This document shows, one piece after another, positions 12,951-24,888 of a stretch of DNA of 64,000 bases. The number at the start of each line of letters is the position of its first letter. Position 1 is the first letter of the stretch. A program made the translations under genes and the position numbers. The stretch spans positions 3,782,001 to 3,846,000 of the forward strand of contig CM062380.1 of assembly GCA_031310005.1 (NCBI GenBank), written 5' to 3'. Source of the DNA: Dactylellina haptotyla. Lineage: Eukaryota; Ascomycota; Orbiliomycetes; Orbiliales; Orbiliaceae. A model generated the notes under the pieces. That model worked only from the letters and a program-made list of their open reading frames with translations, made no database searches and was not told where the DNA came from.

Positions 12951-13720
12951 TTATATCTTAGAGCGCCCAGGAAATTTGTTTCTCCCTAACTCGTCTCGAA
13001 TGCACGATTCGGCGAGACTGGTGTGGGGCCTCACAGGGTTGAAAAAAAAGCTGCCCATTGGTAGAGCCCGACGAAGCTCCCGTTCAACACTTTCGAAATT
13101 GTTGCTCCAAAGTGTTCCGCGCTGAATTTCCTCTTCAACACGCCCACGCTTACGAGGTACCGTGGTTTCGGTCGAAGTGGCAAGAGCCAAGACATCACTA
13201 TCGTGCGAGAACGCTCTGACCTATTACTGTATCGAGCAATGTGGATTCGGAGAGGTGCTCGGATGCTCGCCCTGATTGTATCATGAATATTTGCGGTTCA
13301 CATAGCTAGTGCGATCAGGGAAGCTCATTAAAAAAATATCATTGGCATCAGAATTGGAGTCTAAGCGTGGATCAGGAGTGACAACTAAGCCCACCTATCA
13401 AATCAATCTGATACCACTCTTTTGAGAGCGGTGGAAAAATCGAACACTTTCCGCTTATCAAAGCCTTCAGCGTTGAATTCTGTTTTCGTCGCTGGCGGGC
13501 GGACCTGAAATTGGTCGTTAATAGATAGAACGGTTACGTAAGTGGCCTTGTTGGTTAACATGTTGCTGTGAGGACTTTCGCTCGAAATGCTCATCGAATG
13601 TCTCAAATATGGTGATATCATCAATTTCAGCTGGGCTCCAGTTTAACGGCTTTGGATTCGGAGGCGCAAATTAAAGGGGCCAGATAGGAACCATCGATAT
13701 CCCTTGTGGTTTCAATGCGA
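12951..13720 (-). pseudogene. Decayed or unresolved multi-exon gene, unknown product
   Basis: Several coding-looking segments follow one another on the minus strand but are separated by stops and frame changes: a Trp/Pro/Asp/Glu segment near 13620-13680 (NWSPAEIDDITIFETFDEHF), a segment ending FDFSTALKRVVSD (stop near 13403), DPRLDSNSDANDIFLMSF near 13320-13380, and a basic/acidic C-terminal part from about 13220 to a stop at 12951 (RKRGRVEEEIQRG). Some junctions have intron-like signals but I could not join them all in frame. I do not recognise a family. It may be a relic or a real gene with small exons. Confidence 0.3.
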
Positions 13721-14079
13721 GATGTAAGTCTAGGCAATCTCGTCGTATACAGATCACGGCTAGAAACTTCCATCTTATGAAGCTCATGGGCGTAATTTAT
13801 ATATCTTCAGATGGACTCATGTTTAGTTGGTTCTCTTCCTCTATTGTAAGATTAATTGCTCAAGGCGAAATAGAATATTATGACGGTATGCTTATGAAAG
13901 CGAACTAAGATTAGATTTAAATTGACATAAGTCAGAATGCTTCCCATCTTCCAGAAATTTTTACATGCTAGATTGTGCAATCTTCTCTTATTAACGGTAA
14001 TCCTTCTTGTAGAAGACTTGAAATCCGCTGTTCATTCCCTGCCGTTGTACATGTACATACTTGATACAGCATCCGAGCT

Positions 14080-16317
14080 TCATTCCGTCCCCCCCCGGCT
14101 CAATTTATCTCGAATGATCTGCAGATATGAGACCGTTGCAATTGGCAAATCTGGTGTAGAGTTGGGTTGGAAACTTGATTGGGACAATTCATCAAAAAGC
14201 ATCCAAAGTTCCTCTTCATAGCTATTTTGAAAATTATCCTTCGTCAACTGCGAGTCGAATGCCCCGACGGGATTTTTCAAGACCATATCCCAATCAGTAC
14301 CGTCCTGACAATCGCTTTCAAATGAAAACTCCAGGGTATCTTTGTCGGGACAACTAAATTCTGCTTCTTTGTCCATCTTTTGTCTAAGATCGTTTAATAA
14401 GGCCGAAAACTTAGCTTTTCTGGCCGATGGTGGCGTATCGCATGTAAATAATTCATATAGTTTCCCAATTTTTGTAAGCCCAACTCTTACACCCCCATCA
14501 AGGCAGTCCCCGCCTCGTCTGACGAATAAACTAGCGATGGCGATTAGGAAAGAGGAAATAAGCCAAGTATCGACAATAGGTTCGCTATGGATTATGCCGC
14601 CCATAGACTTAACCTTCCCAAGAACCTTTATAGAAATATCGGCTGAGAATGAGACCATCTCGATCCACCTTTTCTCTTGCAGGTCAAGCTCCTGAGTAAG
14701 TAGCGACCGCTTCAAAGTTGACATTAGGCAGTTGGATGTTACAAAAAAGAAGGTTAAAAAATAAAGTCCGTTCAACTGGAGAAATTTGATGAGGTCTGTA
14801 GAAGATAGAGATAGCTTTTTCGGTTCATACAGCGCTCTTTCCCATCTAAGTTGTGTCGGTATGGAAGTTTTGAAAGATTTGAGATCATTACAGAGCATTA
14901 TTAATTTTTCCTTGTCGCATGTCGAATTAATCCCTTCGCAGTGCGGAATACTCCCCAATATATTGATACAGTCGGAGTATTTCGAATCTACTGAAATCGG
15001 TCGTGTCTTTTTAGATAGTACTGGTAATTTATTGAGAAACAGGGCCAGGATCCTATCCAGGTTATAGAGTGTATTCCATACTCCAGCATTTAGAGATACG
15101 AATTCACCAGACAATGGAGCGTTCAACGATAATTTTTGAGCGAGTGAGATTGCGATACCTATTTTACTAGTTTATTAGCAACAACAATCTGACTTATAGA
15201 TGTTGTGAAACTAACCACAAAAATACTCTGCCTTAAGTTCATTCTCATCAAAGAGGTAGTATATCGTCATAAGTAGAAGAACTTCAATAGTAGAAATATC
15301 TGGGCTTTTAGTAGAGGCAGCCATATCGAATCCTTCTCCGGCAATATAAAAATGAGCAGCCGCACGACGGCGCGGTCCTTCGGCGGGTGCTGGTATTAAT
15401 GGAAGCTCTTTTTTTAAGCTCTCACTTGAACATGCAATGCATTGATACGATATGGCTAATATAAGTTCATAGAGAGAATGTCGATGGGTCAAATTCCATA
15501 TAACAGATGATCTTTTCATCACTTCCAGCAAGTGCGAATGAAGAACAGGATCGATGATGTTTGTGAGCTATCTTTGGATATTAGCTTTATTAAAGCATAG
15601 TTAGGTAAGAATATAGGGAATTACATGGGCCTGAAATATTCTCAACAGCTCTATTCCCTCATCAACAGTAGGTATCTGCGGCTCGGACCCGTCAGACAGC
15701 TGTAGTGTATCCGAATGGCAGCAAGCCGTCTGAGCTTTTGTGTGGGTCTCCGGGTTGTGGTAGCCGAGCAGCGTAAATCGAAGCTCGCTTACCATCGAAT
15801 CGGTTATAGTTTGCCAGTGAAAACCTGGAGATTGGCCTGGATAAAATTAGACTGATAAGCATTATTTTATAGTCTCGCGGGACCATATCGAGTTTATCAG
15901 ATAATCTTACATTTATCTGGTTTTCCTTCTACGCTCATCGAATAATCTTGGGTGTCTTTTAAGTTTGGACAGCTAAGATGTTCTCAGTTGTGTTCAATAA
16001 ATTGGGGCATTGAAAATTTGAAACGCACACATTCTGTTCTGCGTTATCTTTTCGTTGTTTGATCAAATCGTTAGGCATAATATTGAGGCTGTCCTTTCGA
16101 TCCGAGGCTCTCGGCATAACACAAGGTACACCGGCTTTGATACACCTTTTACATTTTATGTCGCCTTCGTGATCACACTTAGGAGATAGCATATTCGTTA
16201 GCGATGGCGTTGAATTGGATTCAAATTCCTTAAGTTGTTCGCTTAAATTACCTTTTCTCTTCGCTTTCTACACCGCGCGCACGCCCTAGGTGCTCTGCGT
16301 CTCCTTTCCGCCCCCAT
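14080..16317 (-). CDS. Zn(II)2Cys6 fungal transcription factor
   Basis: Rebuilt from six exons: 16317-16252, 16177-16029, 15972-15911, 15836-15625, 15567-15216 and 15158-14080, giving 639 residues. The binuclear zinc cluster is split by the first intron: exon 1 encodes RACARCRKRREK and exon 2 continues CDHEGDIKCKRCIKAGVPC, so all six cysteines are present only after splicing. The middle region resembles the fungal-specific TF domain: VDEGIELLRIFQAHVIPY, RRRAAAHFYIAGEGFDMA, EYFCGIAISLAQKLSLN and a GVWNTLYNLDRILALFLNK segment like the WW.LY.LDR motif. It lies between GH35 and PL4 genes, is divergent from the PL4 gene and has the same strand as the GH35 gene, which suggests (inference) control of pectin or galactan use. 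I cannot assign it to a named regulator. Confidence 0.88.
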
Positions 16318-18808
16318 ACGAGATTTTGCTGAACCCTGACCCGATTATCTGCTCGCGGTTGAAAATAACCCAAGTATGCTTAATGATATTTGTCGAGGAG
16401 TGCTACCCAAGTGCTGTGCTTAGTTAGGGCATGATACGAATGGATATTTTAGAGGGATTAAAGCGGTTTATTCTACGTAATAGACGAAGAGAGAAGCCCT
16501 AACCTTGTATTTATATCAACAGTTCAGACCTCTTTCAAGAAAACCAAGAATAATAAATATAGATGCAATGATTCCCGTCCTGACTCTGTTGTAATGTCAA
16601 ATCAGCCTTCTCTTTCAAGAAAATACTGTGACAGAGTGAGAACATTTAATTTCATAAAGGAAGTGTGCATAAGTGTGACATATCTTGATGTAAGCTCCCC
16701 TCTTATCGTGAGAAAGGTTATGATAAATTTTATCTTTCTAAAGATTATATTCCTTAACGAGCTAGGCTTCTGAGGGAGTTTAGATATCTTGCCCTTTTTT
16801 CTGCTTCACGTCCCTCTCACTTTGCTAACTAGAAATGGAAATGAAAGAGCTAAGATGGAGCTGACTTCACGATTTTTCATTGATAGCTTGATCAAGGGCC
16901 AAACGGCCAAATATTTACCCTCCGGGTTAGCTTGGAAAGTCGAATTCAAATTCACAGCATCGCAGCATCACAGCATGTATCACGATCATCGAGTGCCCGT
17001 CTTCAATCTAGCTGTAATCAGAAGGTCAGATTCAGCCAGTAACGTGAGTAAACCTATAATGATCTACATATTGAAGACGCGTGTTAAAAATTGTGAAAAA
17101 ACTTTCAAAATATTGGGAGTTCTCGCTGGGCTTTCAGTCGCACACGCTGTTCGAAACGAAATATCCCTGTGAGTGACAACCGGGGTTGCGCACACACCAT
17201 CGAGACGAAACATGCCTGCGGTCCACGCGGCACCAAATGTTCTTTTTGGCTATCGTCACGAAAAAATAAATCTGAGAGCACGGAACGGGTTTGCTCCCAG
17301 GAAGCAATATCGCTCGGACCGATCATTTCGCTCGCGAGTTTATTCTTACCTAGGTACCTTGCGGGAAATCTTTTGACTTCACCGCATCAATAGAATAGAT
17401 TTTATACATCCTGATTTCGAGCATCTCAAACAACACGCAGTATTTGAATTCTCCTGGATGACAACCCGATCAAGTAACTTAGAAGTGCCGCGTGATGACA
17501 TTTTGGTCCGATAGCCCATAATATAAATCCACCACTCGGTCAAATTCAAACCTATCAAGCTGGAGAATATACCTTGGATCGCACCCGCTAAGAAAAGGAA
17601 TAAAAAAGCGGAAGGAATGAAAAAGAAAAGAAAAATGAAGCTATCGGTAATGCATAATGTTAGCTTGCCGGCGATGCATGTGTGTTCGCCTGCCGATCCT
17701 TAACGGGACCAAGTTCGGGCTTTTCCTCAATTAGCCTCTCAATTACGCACGACGAAACTTTATTCCCTTGGTGAGTCTGTCGGTATAGGCAAAGGCGACA
17801 TTTACCAATTCGGACCTGGAAGACTCACCGTTTGCTTGAAGACACGTCTAAATCGAGTAAGATTGGTTTATGGTACATTTACATAGTGTAAGCAGTCGAC
17901 AGTGTGCTAGCAACACATCTCGGAAAACTGGTGACGGTGGCGGTCTTGTCTCTCGTTGTCTGCCACAGGAACAAGCTACGCTCTGCAATCCGCACCATAA
18001 TTTTTGAATGAAATTATGCAAAACCACAAAAAAATATCATCGTTATCTAAATATCCTCTACAGATACTACGGACAGTATCAATTTGGTATTCGAAATCTA
18101 ACCAAAATTAAATAATCAAGAATACAAGTGTTTTTCTATTATAGCTCTTGGCGAGTGGAGCGCACTAATCGTAAAAAGTCTCAATTTCTTTTTCGCTGAT
18201 CGAATTACATGTCCCACCACATTGCGGGGTAACGAGGTGGACCGTGCCTTAAATCAATGCGGGGACGCTTACAATTGATCTGAATCTCCAGGGTTCACCG
18301 CAAATGATCAGATGACAAGTTTGGGCTGCCGGGTTCAACGCCGGTGCATCTCATGACGGCTGAAGAACTCCTGAAGCATATGTTCGACTATTCTTGCTCA
18401 CATCCCTGGAAAACCGTTCACCCTACATCTATATTTCCCGGATAGAGTGTATAGGAGACTTCACGGAACCGAAGGCGTATTCCCAAATATTGAGACGTGG
18501 TTTGCCGTAGCAATCTATCTAAAAAGTTACTTGCCCGATTATTCGGGAAATCTAAAATTTTACAGAAATTGGAGGGCATTTTGGCCGTTTCCTGAGCGGA
18601 CGGACATTGACTTCGGAGAAGAAAGAATGTCCATTGGAGATAATTTGGACTTCAACTTAATTTATCGAGATGAGCTCGATACGCTCGAGACACTCTTGTG
18701 GCATCGAGATTAGTCTATAAATTCGCATTGTACCGCTGCTACAAGTGCGAGATACAGATACGCTTCCTCCACACAACTAAAGCATATTCACAGATTTTAC
18801 TAATAGAT
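16318..18808. other. 2.5-kb divergent promoter region between regulator and PL4 lyase
   Basis: No gene is supported. Open frames at 16789-17172 and 18447-18713 (+) have no recognisable domain or splice partners. The region is AT-rich and must hold the promoters of the two flanking, divergently transcribed genes. Confidence 0.5.
18534..18547. promoter_or_regulatory. Inverted CCCGA-N4-TCGGG element, possible zinc-cluster site
   Basis: A perfect 5-bp inverted repeat with CCG-N6-CGG geometry, about 260 bp upstream of the PL4 lyase start. A CGG-N10-CGG direct repeat follows at about 18600-18615. Zn2Cys6 proteins bind paired CGG triplets, and such a regulator is encoded next door; the link is inference. 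Confidence 0.3.
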
Positions 18809-20598
18809 ATGGGTTTAACTACTTTATTCACCTTTTTCTGCCTCTGGGCCGCTCTCGTGTGCGCCGTCTCAATCTCAATCACAACTTCAACATCCTCCTA
18901 TGTGATTAATACCGGAAGTTCGTATGGTTTTGAGGTCACTATCAGTCGAACCAATTGTGACATCACATCTCTTAAGTTCAATGGCACGGAGTATCAGTAT
19001 TCGGGCACGCACAGTCATATTGGATCTGGTCTTGGTAGCGGCACAGTTGTAAGTTATTAAATTTTATGCTAAATCCTAGATGACTAATTTTTACTCAAGG
19101 TTTCGTATACTACGAGCCCTTCCGGTGGTACTGTCATTGTAACATGTGTCCAAGATGATGACGAGTTTGATCTTTCACACTACATGATTTTCAGAAGCGG
19201 ATCAGCAAACATTTGGATGGGAACCAATACAATCTCCGAGCCTTCAAATGGAGAGTTGCGCTATATCTTCAGATTAACAGGCCTGACGGAATCTTATCCT
19301 CATGGTAATGTCTCTAGGACTGCAGGTGGAACTGAAATTGAAGGCAGCGACGTTTTCCTTGTTGATGGGGAGACACGCAGCAAATTTTACTCTTCTGATC
19401 GCTTTATCGACGAAGATGTCTACTGTGCTACTAATCTTGGAGCATCAGTTCATGCATGTTGGCTTCGTCCGAATCATCAGGCTACTGAGAAAAGCTCTGG
19501 CGGTCCATTTTTCCGGGATATCAGTCTTCAATCAGGTAGTTCCTACCACGCTATAACTTATTATATGAATTCAGGCCACGTAGCTACAGAAGACAATCGG
19601 ATGGGCTTTCACGGACCCTATGTCTTCTCAATGACTCGTGGCAGTATTCCTGATCCTAGCACGGTAGATGTTTCTTTCTTCGAGAGTCTTGACCTAGATG
19701 GCTATACCCCTGTCGCAGGGACACGAGGGTATATAAAAGGCTCAGCTAGCGGAACATTGTCTAGTCTTCCCACCGTTGTTCATTGGTTTAATACTGCCTT
19801 TCAATTTTGGGCATATGCTACGTCTTCCGGCGCATTCAACTCACCCGCTATGCCTGCAGGCGTTTATACTATGAACTTATACCAAAACGAGTTCTTAGCC
19901 GCGAACAAAACAGTCACGGTTTCAGCTGGAGCAACTGCAACTGTTAACATTGCCGCAGTACATACAGCTTTAACAGCAGCGAGGACCACAATATTTAAAC
20001 TAGGAGAGTACGATGGTACGCCTTCAGGCTTCCGAAACGCTGCAAATCAATTGCGTATGCACCCGTCGGACACAAGGTAAATAACACAGAGATTTTATTT
20101 TAAAGTACAGTTACACTAACATGCTAGTAGAATGTTGCCTTGGGCGCCAGGCACTATTGCCTCAACTGCAACATCATCATTTCCCATGGCCATCTTTCAG
20201 GATGTTAACAATGGTCAAGCGATAACATTCACACTGTCTGCTGCAGTGTCTTCTGTTGCGACTTTACGTATAGCAACTACTTTATCATACTCAGGTGGTA
20301 GGCCCCAAGCCACAGTTAACGGATACACGTGTACAGCGCCAGCTGCACCTCATAAAATTGATAGCCGTGGAGTTACTCGGGGAGCATACCGTGGCTATGG
20401 AGAAATATATTTATGTACTATCCCAGCAGGAACGTTAACTAGTGGGACAAATACTGTTACAATTTATATTCTCTCTGGTAGCCCAGCCGACGATTACCTA
20501 AGCCCCAACGTGGTGAGTATTCATCTTAAGCATTTATATACAATGAACGCGATTTAACAACCTATTAGATTTTCGACGCTATTGAAATATTTCATTAG
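18809..20598 (+). CDS. rglA: Secreted rhamnogalacturonan lyase, PL4 family
   Basis: Cleaves the rhamnogalacturonan I backbone by beta-elimination outside the cell. Exons 18809-19048, 19100-20076, 20131-20512 and 20569-20598 give 542 residues, near the ~530 of Aspergillus RglA. The start is the Met of MGLTTLFTFFCLWAALVCAV, a signal peptide. Expected catalytic-site segments are visible: Lys in EKSSGGPFFRDI and His in GFHGPYVFSM. The middle FnIII-like and C-terminal carbohydrate-binding-like modules follow (KLGEYDGTPSGF, then a jelly-roll-like part ending IFDAIEIFH). The last exon has only 30 nt. Introns are 51, 54 and 56 nt; the first ends in CAAG. The neighbours are a Zn2Cys6 regulator and GH35 beta-galactosidase, fitting a rhamnogalacturonan I degradation group. 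Confidence 0.93.
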
Positions 20599-21659
20599 CC
20601 TCTAGGGGAAAGTCCGGCGATAGGAAATTATTGGAACTTACTCAAGAAATGCAAATGAAAGAAAGGGTTTCCCGGAATTTTGTAATTCTACTACAAGATT
20701 CTAATTTCCTTTGACCTTCGAACTAATATATAGCATTAAGCATACAATATTCGACCTGTCTATATGCGCAGTGTTATAATATTCCCATCCTTTTGAGCAT
20801 TGAAATTTTTTATTTTTTTTGAAATCATATATATTCTTTCTTTTACACAAAAAACCATTCTTGGCATAAAATCTATGTTCACAAAATAAAATGAGGAAGT
20901 AACGTGATCTAGCAAAGCTTCGAGAGGTAGAAAAACTAGCACAAATGCTATATCATATCCTACTAATAACTTAGGTAATAATCACAGTGGCAACGGCAAA
21001 ATAAATTCCTGCACTGATAATACCGCTTCTAGGAGCCGGGGACACAATTTCGTACGACGCTCAGGCCCCCGGGGAAGTAAATTCATGAAACCAAAGAATT
21101 TCGTGTTGTCTGGCCTGCGAGACAAACTAGACCTCAATGAAGTCATCTATAGGTGAAAGCACAGATTTGAGAACGATTTCTCGCGAATCGAATACCATTT
21201 ACCATTTACGGAAATAAATATTGTCACACTGTATAGATAAACGCGAAGCCTGCGGTTCTTAATCGTAATTAAAGTCAATAGAGGGGGTATAACCCTAAGG
21301 AATCTGCGGCGCTGGGGTCTTCGTAACATTATTCGGATGTGAATATTGAGACCTGCTCGTTTCTTTCCATATTATACTTTCCTTGGAGTATAATTTTCAT
21401 ACGAGATTTCGGTTAATCCGTAGCAATCTAGAAGGGGTTTCCTATCCTGTTTTCTTATTGTAGCCAATGTCTATTGTCGAGTACAATCTATCACAAAATA
21501 TATTGAAGTGGTAAGAAAGATCTTGAAGGTTCAAACCCAGAATAGACGTTTAATTAAATTTAAGAGATAGCCTCATTTGCCTAAAATATAGTTGCTATTT
21601 TTCTCATGATGTGAATCAACTGGTTCGTTGCCATATTGCTCTGGGATATATTCTCTACT
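20599..21659. other. AT-rich intergenic stretch
   Basis: Downstream of the PL4 gene; no open frame or RNA signature that I can support. It grades into the GH28-like relic. Confidence 0.5.
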
Positions 21660-21900
21660 GCCGCAGGTTGTCAACTGGCCAATAGCAGAAGGGTATGTGT
21701 TGTTGATGCCGCTGGAAGTAATGTAACAGATGATGCTCCAGCAATTCGCCTGGTACAAGACTGCAATTCGCCAAGCCAAGCATTTAGCAAGTGCAGGGGT
21801 GAAGAGTTATCTTCAATCCAACAAATACCACATTGACGCTGTTCTAAATGTCACAGGTTTAGAAGGCGTCGATATTAACATATATGGATAATTAGCAGTA
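21660..21900 (+). pseudogene. Relic of a GH28 (polygalacturonase-like) gene, N-terminal part
   Basis: The reading VVDAAGSNVTDDAPAI at about 21695-21745 matches the TDD.PAI hallmark at the start of GH28 pectinases. About 80 bp on, in another frame, YHIDAVLNVTGLEGVDINIY (about 21822-21885) matches the following conserved strand of the same family, then an in-frame TAA (21889-21891). The frame change and stop mark decay. Weak further similarity may extend to about 22180 but is too eroded to support. It fits the surrounding pectin-degradation theme. Identification is by recalled family pattern, not a search. Confidence 0.5.
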
Positions 21901-22490
21901 CGTCTTATAACCTTGGAGGTTTTCTATAGAATAAGCTAACCCGATCTTGTAATACGGAATGCTAAGTTTAAGGGTTTACGCGGTGGACCTATTACTATTT
22001 CTCGATACACACGCTTCTCTGGCGCACCCGGTCCTAACTTTTGGAGACTTCACCAACTTTTGAATTCAAATTCGAGATGTTATCCCAGTAGCGTGGTTCT
22101 TGGGCATTATCACATAGATAATTTTTCGCTTGAGTTCCATTATCAAACTTTAAAATCGATATGGAATAATCCTAGATATATGTAAGAGTTTATAGCACTG
22201 CATTGGAAGCTTGCGACGCGAGCATCTTTTGTTGTCACTCGATATAGGTAACTTAAAGGAAGGAAACGTTAACGGCGTGCTCGAGTGGTTTGATACTAAG
22301 TTGATGGGTTCATGGAGAGAAAAAGGTGAAAGTCAAGTATAATTCTATTTCATTACCAGCATATTATTATAGACATAACTGTACCGCTACAAAATTCTGT
22401 GAAACAACCAGTTGTAACCCCAAAGAACACCGGTACCACCGTGTAAATATTAATCCAGTTAAATAAGAGGTGTATATTTTTTTTGACTTT
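21901..22490. other. AT-rich sequence, possible continuation of the GH28 relic
   Basis: No intact frame. It contains scattered coding-like words and stops. Its right end holds the 3' region of the membrane-protein gene on the minus strand. Confidence 0.35.
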
Positions 22491-23264
22491 TCAATATCCT
22501 GCTCCTTCGATTCCACCCATTGGCTGTTCCTTGCCTACGCTCCTTCGCTTGTGGATTAGGAACGCGGCGACGCAGCCAGCAATGATGACGATGCCACCGA
22601 TGGATCCACCGACTGCAGCACCTATTATTGCACCTTTACTCATTCCACCGCCGCTGGTAGATGTTTCTTGTGGGGATGGCGCTCCGCTAGTTGTGTCCTT
22701 TGCTGCTGCGGTGGCAGCAGGAGTAGATGTTGAAGAACTTCCCGCGGAAGCCGGTGTAGAACTTGGCTCGGGCATCGAAGAAGATGGCTCGCTGCTACTC
22801 GCGCTGGTCTCGCTGGAAGAAGAATCGGATGTGGAGGTCGCAGCGACGGTCACCGGTTCCGGAACTGGCTTTGTCGGGTTTCCGTTGGCGGTCGCGCAGT
22901 AGGCGTTGTAGAGCGACAGCGCGGATGGCAGGTTGGCAGGGTCGCCAGTTGTACCACAGTAGTATGGGATGCAAGACTCGAAGTAGCTTGTCGCGCTGGA
23001 GGAGTATTTGGTGTTACAGTAGCAGCCGTTCAATGGAGCGTATCCGCAATCGAGTTCGCCGCCTACGTCGTCCCAGTCGTGGTAGTAGACACCGCGTAGG
23101 TTCTGGCCATTGTACCACAGACAATGTTTCACGCAACTTCTCGCGAGAATATATTCGGTATTTTCCTTCATAGATGCATATTCTAGTGGGCCGTTGGGCG
23201 GCGCGGTGGTTACTTGGCCGAGGGCCAAACGGGCGGCGAGGAGGATAAGAATTGATCGATGCAT
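22491..23264 (-). CDS. Small type I membrane protein with Ser/Thr-rich stalk
   Basis: A single-exon gene for 257 residues. Visible parts in order: a signal peptide (MHRSILILLAARLALGQ); a ~110-residue ectodomain with about ten cysteines (SCVKHCLWYNGQNL, LDCGYAPLNGCYC, CIPYYCGTT, YCAT); a Ser/Thr/Pro-rich, probably O-glycosylated stalk; a Gly/Ala/Ile transmembrane segment near residues 212-237 (GAAVGGSIGGIVIIAG); and a short basic cytoplasmic tail (HKRRSVGKEQ). The layout is like fungal wall-stress sensors and glycophorin-like surface proteins. No catalytic motif is seen and I cannot name the family. It is expected to sit in the plasma membrane facing the wall. Confidence 0.8.
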   Translation of the reverse strand: MHRSILILLAARLALGQVTTAPPNGPLEYASMKENTEYILARSCVKHCLWYNGQNLRGVYYHDWDDVGGELDCGYAPLNGCYCNTKYSSSATSYFESCIPYYCGTTGDPANLPSALSLYNAYCATANGNPTKPVPEPVTVAATSTSDSSSSETSASSSEPSSSMPEPSSTPASAGSSSTSTPAATAAAKDTTSGAPSPQETSTSGGGMSKGAIIGAAVGGSIGGIVIIAGCVAAFLIHKRRSVGKEQPMGGIEGAGY

Positions 23265-24753
23265 CTTGATTGCACTTAAGATCTTGTTACTGCTTTGGGG
23301 AATTCGTAGATCTATACACTTTAAAGCGGATGTGCTCGAATATGATCAGCCTCCTCGTAACTGGGAGAGCCGATATTTATCTACTTGGGCCCCCATTCCC
23401 CTTAAGTCAGCCGCAACATGCTGGTCCGATTGTTTCTCCCCCATTATCGCTTTTTCTTTCTCTGAATAGGGTTTTTTCAAGCCTCCAAATAAACGCGATT
23501 CGGTCGAAGGATTATTAAGAGTGCCGCCAAGATAATCCTTTGTTCTCGATTCTGCCGCCAAGCGCCGCCAAGTTGGTTAAATCGAGGCTCTATTGGTTCC
23601 GTTTCGCGAGAAATTTGCTTGGCTGGCTGGAATCTCCGTGTGACAGATCTCTGTTGCACAGGCACTCTAGGACTAATTCGTTGGCTGGTGGCAAATTTTC
23701 ACCAATTTGCAGATTTTTAGCGTGCTCCCGTCAAGGCGGATTACTTGCGTCGGTGCGATTTCTAGTGCAAGGCTTTTATTGTGTACATGCTGGGATGCTG
23801 ATTTTGGCATGAGTCTTTCCCCTGACAAGAAATCTCGTGGCACGTAAGCATGGGATTTATGAGAAATACTGAAATTGAGCATGGTAGAAAATCCATTGGT
23901 TGGATGCGGAAATCCCGCCATTGTGCCTCTTACATAGAAAGCAGCTGCGATTAGCGATGACACGGAAACAGCTAATGTTTCTTGGCTTCCTTGTTATCGG
24001 AGCTGAGGAGTTGTTATCTTCTTGAAGCGGAACTTAAGGCTCGATTTGAAGCTTGGGCCATTTCGTGGGCGGCATGACAATCTTGAATTCTCCCCTTCGC
24101 TCTTCGCGGCCAACTCACAAGCCCCTCTGGATCAAGGGGGACAAATCTGGTGCTTGGCAGTATACTCTTCTCAAGCAATCTAAGAGGCTGAACGGCAGTA
24201 TTTTAATTCTCAATTCACCAAAAATGCAAAAGTCATGAGCACGAATCAGAGACATACAGGGCAATATTAAAACGCTGTTGCGGCCAAGATTGAAATGTTT
24301 TTGAAGGATTCCGAGGAATGTGATGAGCCGCACTTAGCGCGTAGTCTAAATTGGCAGCTGAATGCTTTGAACCTATGCCATCAATCATGCCATCCCAAAG
24401 CTTGTTCAAGATGAATATTTGGTTTGTGTCTATAAGCGTGTCTATCAACGTCAATCGCGAACTCCAGATCACGGTGTTAAAGTATCAAATGTAGCTACTT
24501 AAGTACGTCAGCCCGTCGATAGGATGGACCTGGACGGGTGACCTCTCTTCTCAAATGCCACTGGTATTCTCGCGCAGCTCTGGGCCACCACTGCCCACTC
24601 CTGCCAGCTGGTTACGATACTGCCTGCCAGCGCCTACGAGCACCAGAAAGAAAGGTGTTGTTGATTCTGATGCGGTGCGATACCGCACGCCCGACAGCAC
24701 CCACCGCCCTGACACAATCGCCTGGAAGATTCCCTCGCTCCTCTTCCAGAAAC
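23265..24753. other. Intergenic: promoter of the membrane protein to the U2 promoter
   Basis: No gene is supported. Short open frames on both strands overlap without motifs. Confidence 0.5.
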
Positions 24754-24760
24754 TATTTAA
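24754..24760 (+). promoter_or_regulatory. TATA-like box of the U2 snRNA gene
   Basis: TATTTAA lies about 50 bp upstream of the inferred U2 5' end (24806), followed by a CT-rich stretch (24778-24805), a common fungal Pol II start-site layout. Confidence 0.45.
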
Positions 24761-24822
24761 ACGGGTTTCGCTGTGTCTTCTCTTCCTCTCTTCTCTTTCC
24801 TCCTCAGCTCTCTTTGCCAATC

Positions 24823-24888
24823 GTAAGATACCCCCCATAGTGCTCGCTTTCATCCATCACGACCTAACGTTGCTAACTTCGACTACAG
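24823..24888 (+). other. Intron 1 of the U2 snRNA gene (66 nt)
   Basis: Donor GTAAGA, branch sequence TTGCTAAC (24870-24877) and acceptor CTACAG, all matching protein-gene introns in this window. It interrupts the loop of U2 stem I. Removing it brings TCTTTGCC next to GGCTTAGA across an AATC loop. Confidence 0.85.

Noticed and set aside
16789-17172. 127-codon open frame between the regulator and the PL4 lyase
   Set aside because: No recognisable motif; it sits in a divergent promoter region in AT-rich DNA.
18325-18360. GGGTTCAACGCC, resembling a tRNA T-loop
   Set aside because: The flanks do not pair as a T-stem and no acceptor, D or anticodon arm can be drawn upstream.
18447-18713. 88-codon open frame just upstream of the PL4 lyase
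   Set aside because: It looks protein-like in composition but overlaps the expected promoter, and no family or splice support is visible.
21500-21545. GGTTCAAACCC, resembling a tRNA T-loop
   Set aside because: No matching acceptor stem or anticodon arm in the 70 bases upstream.
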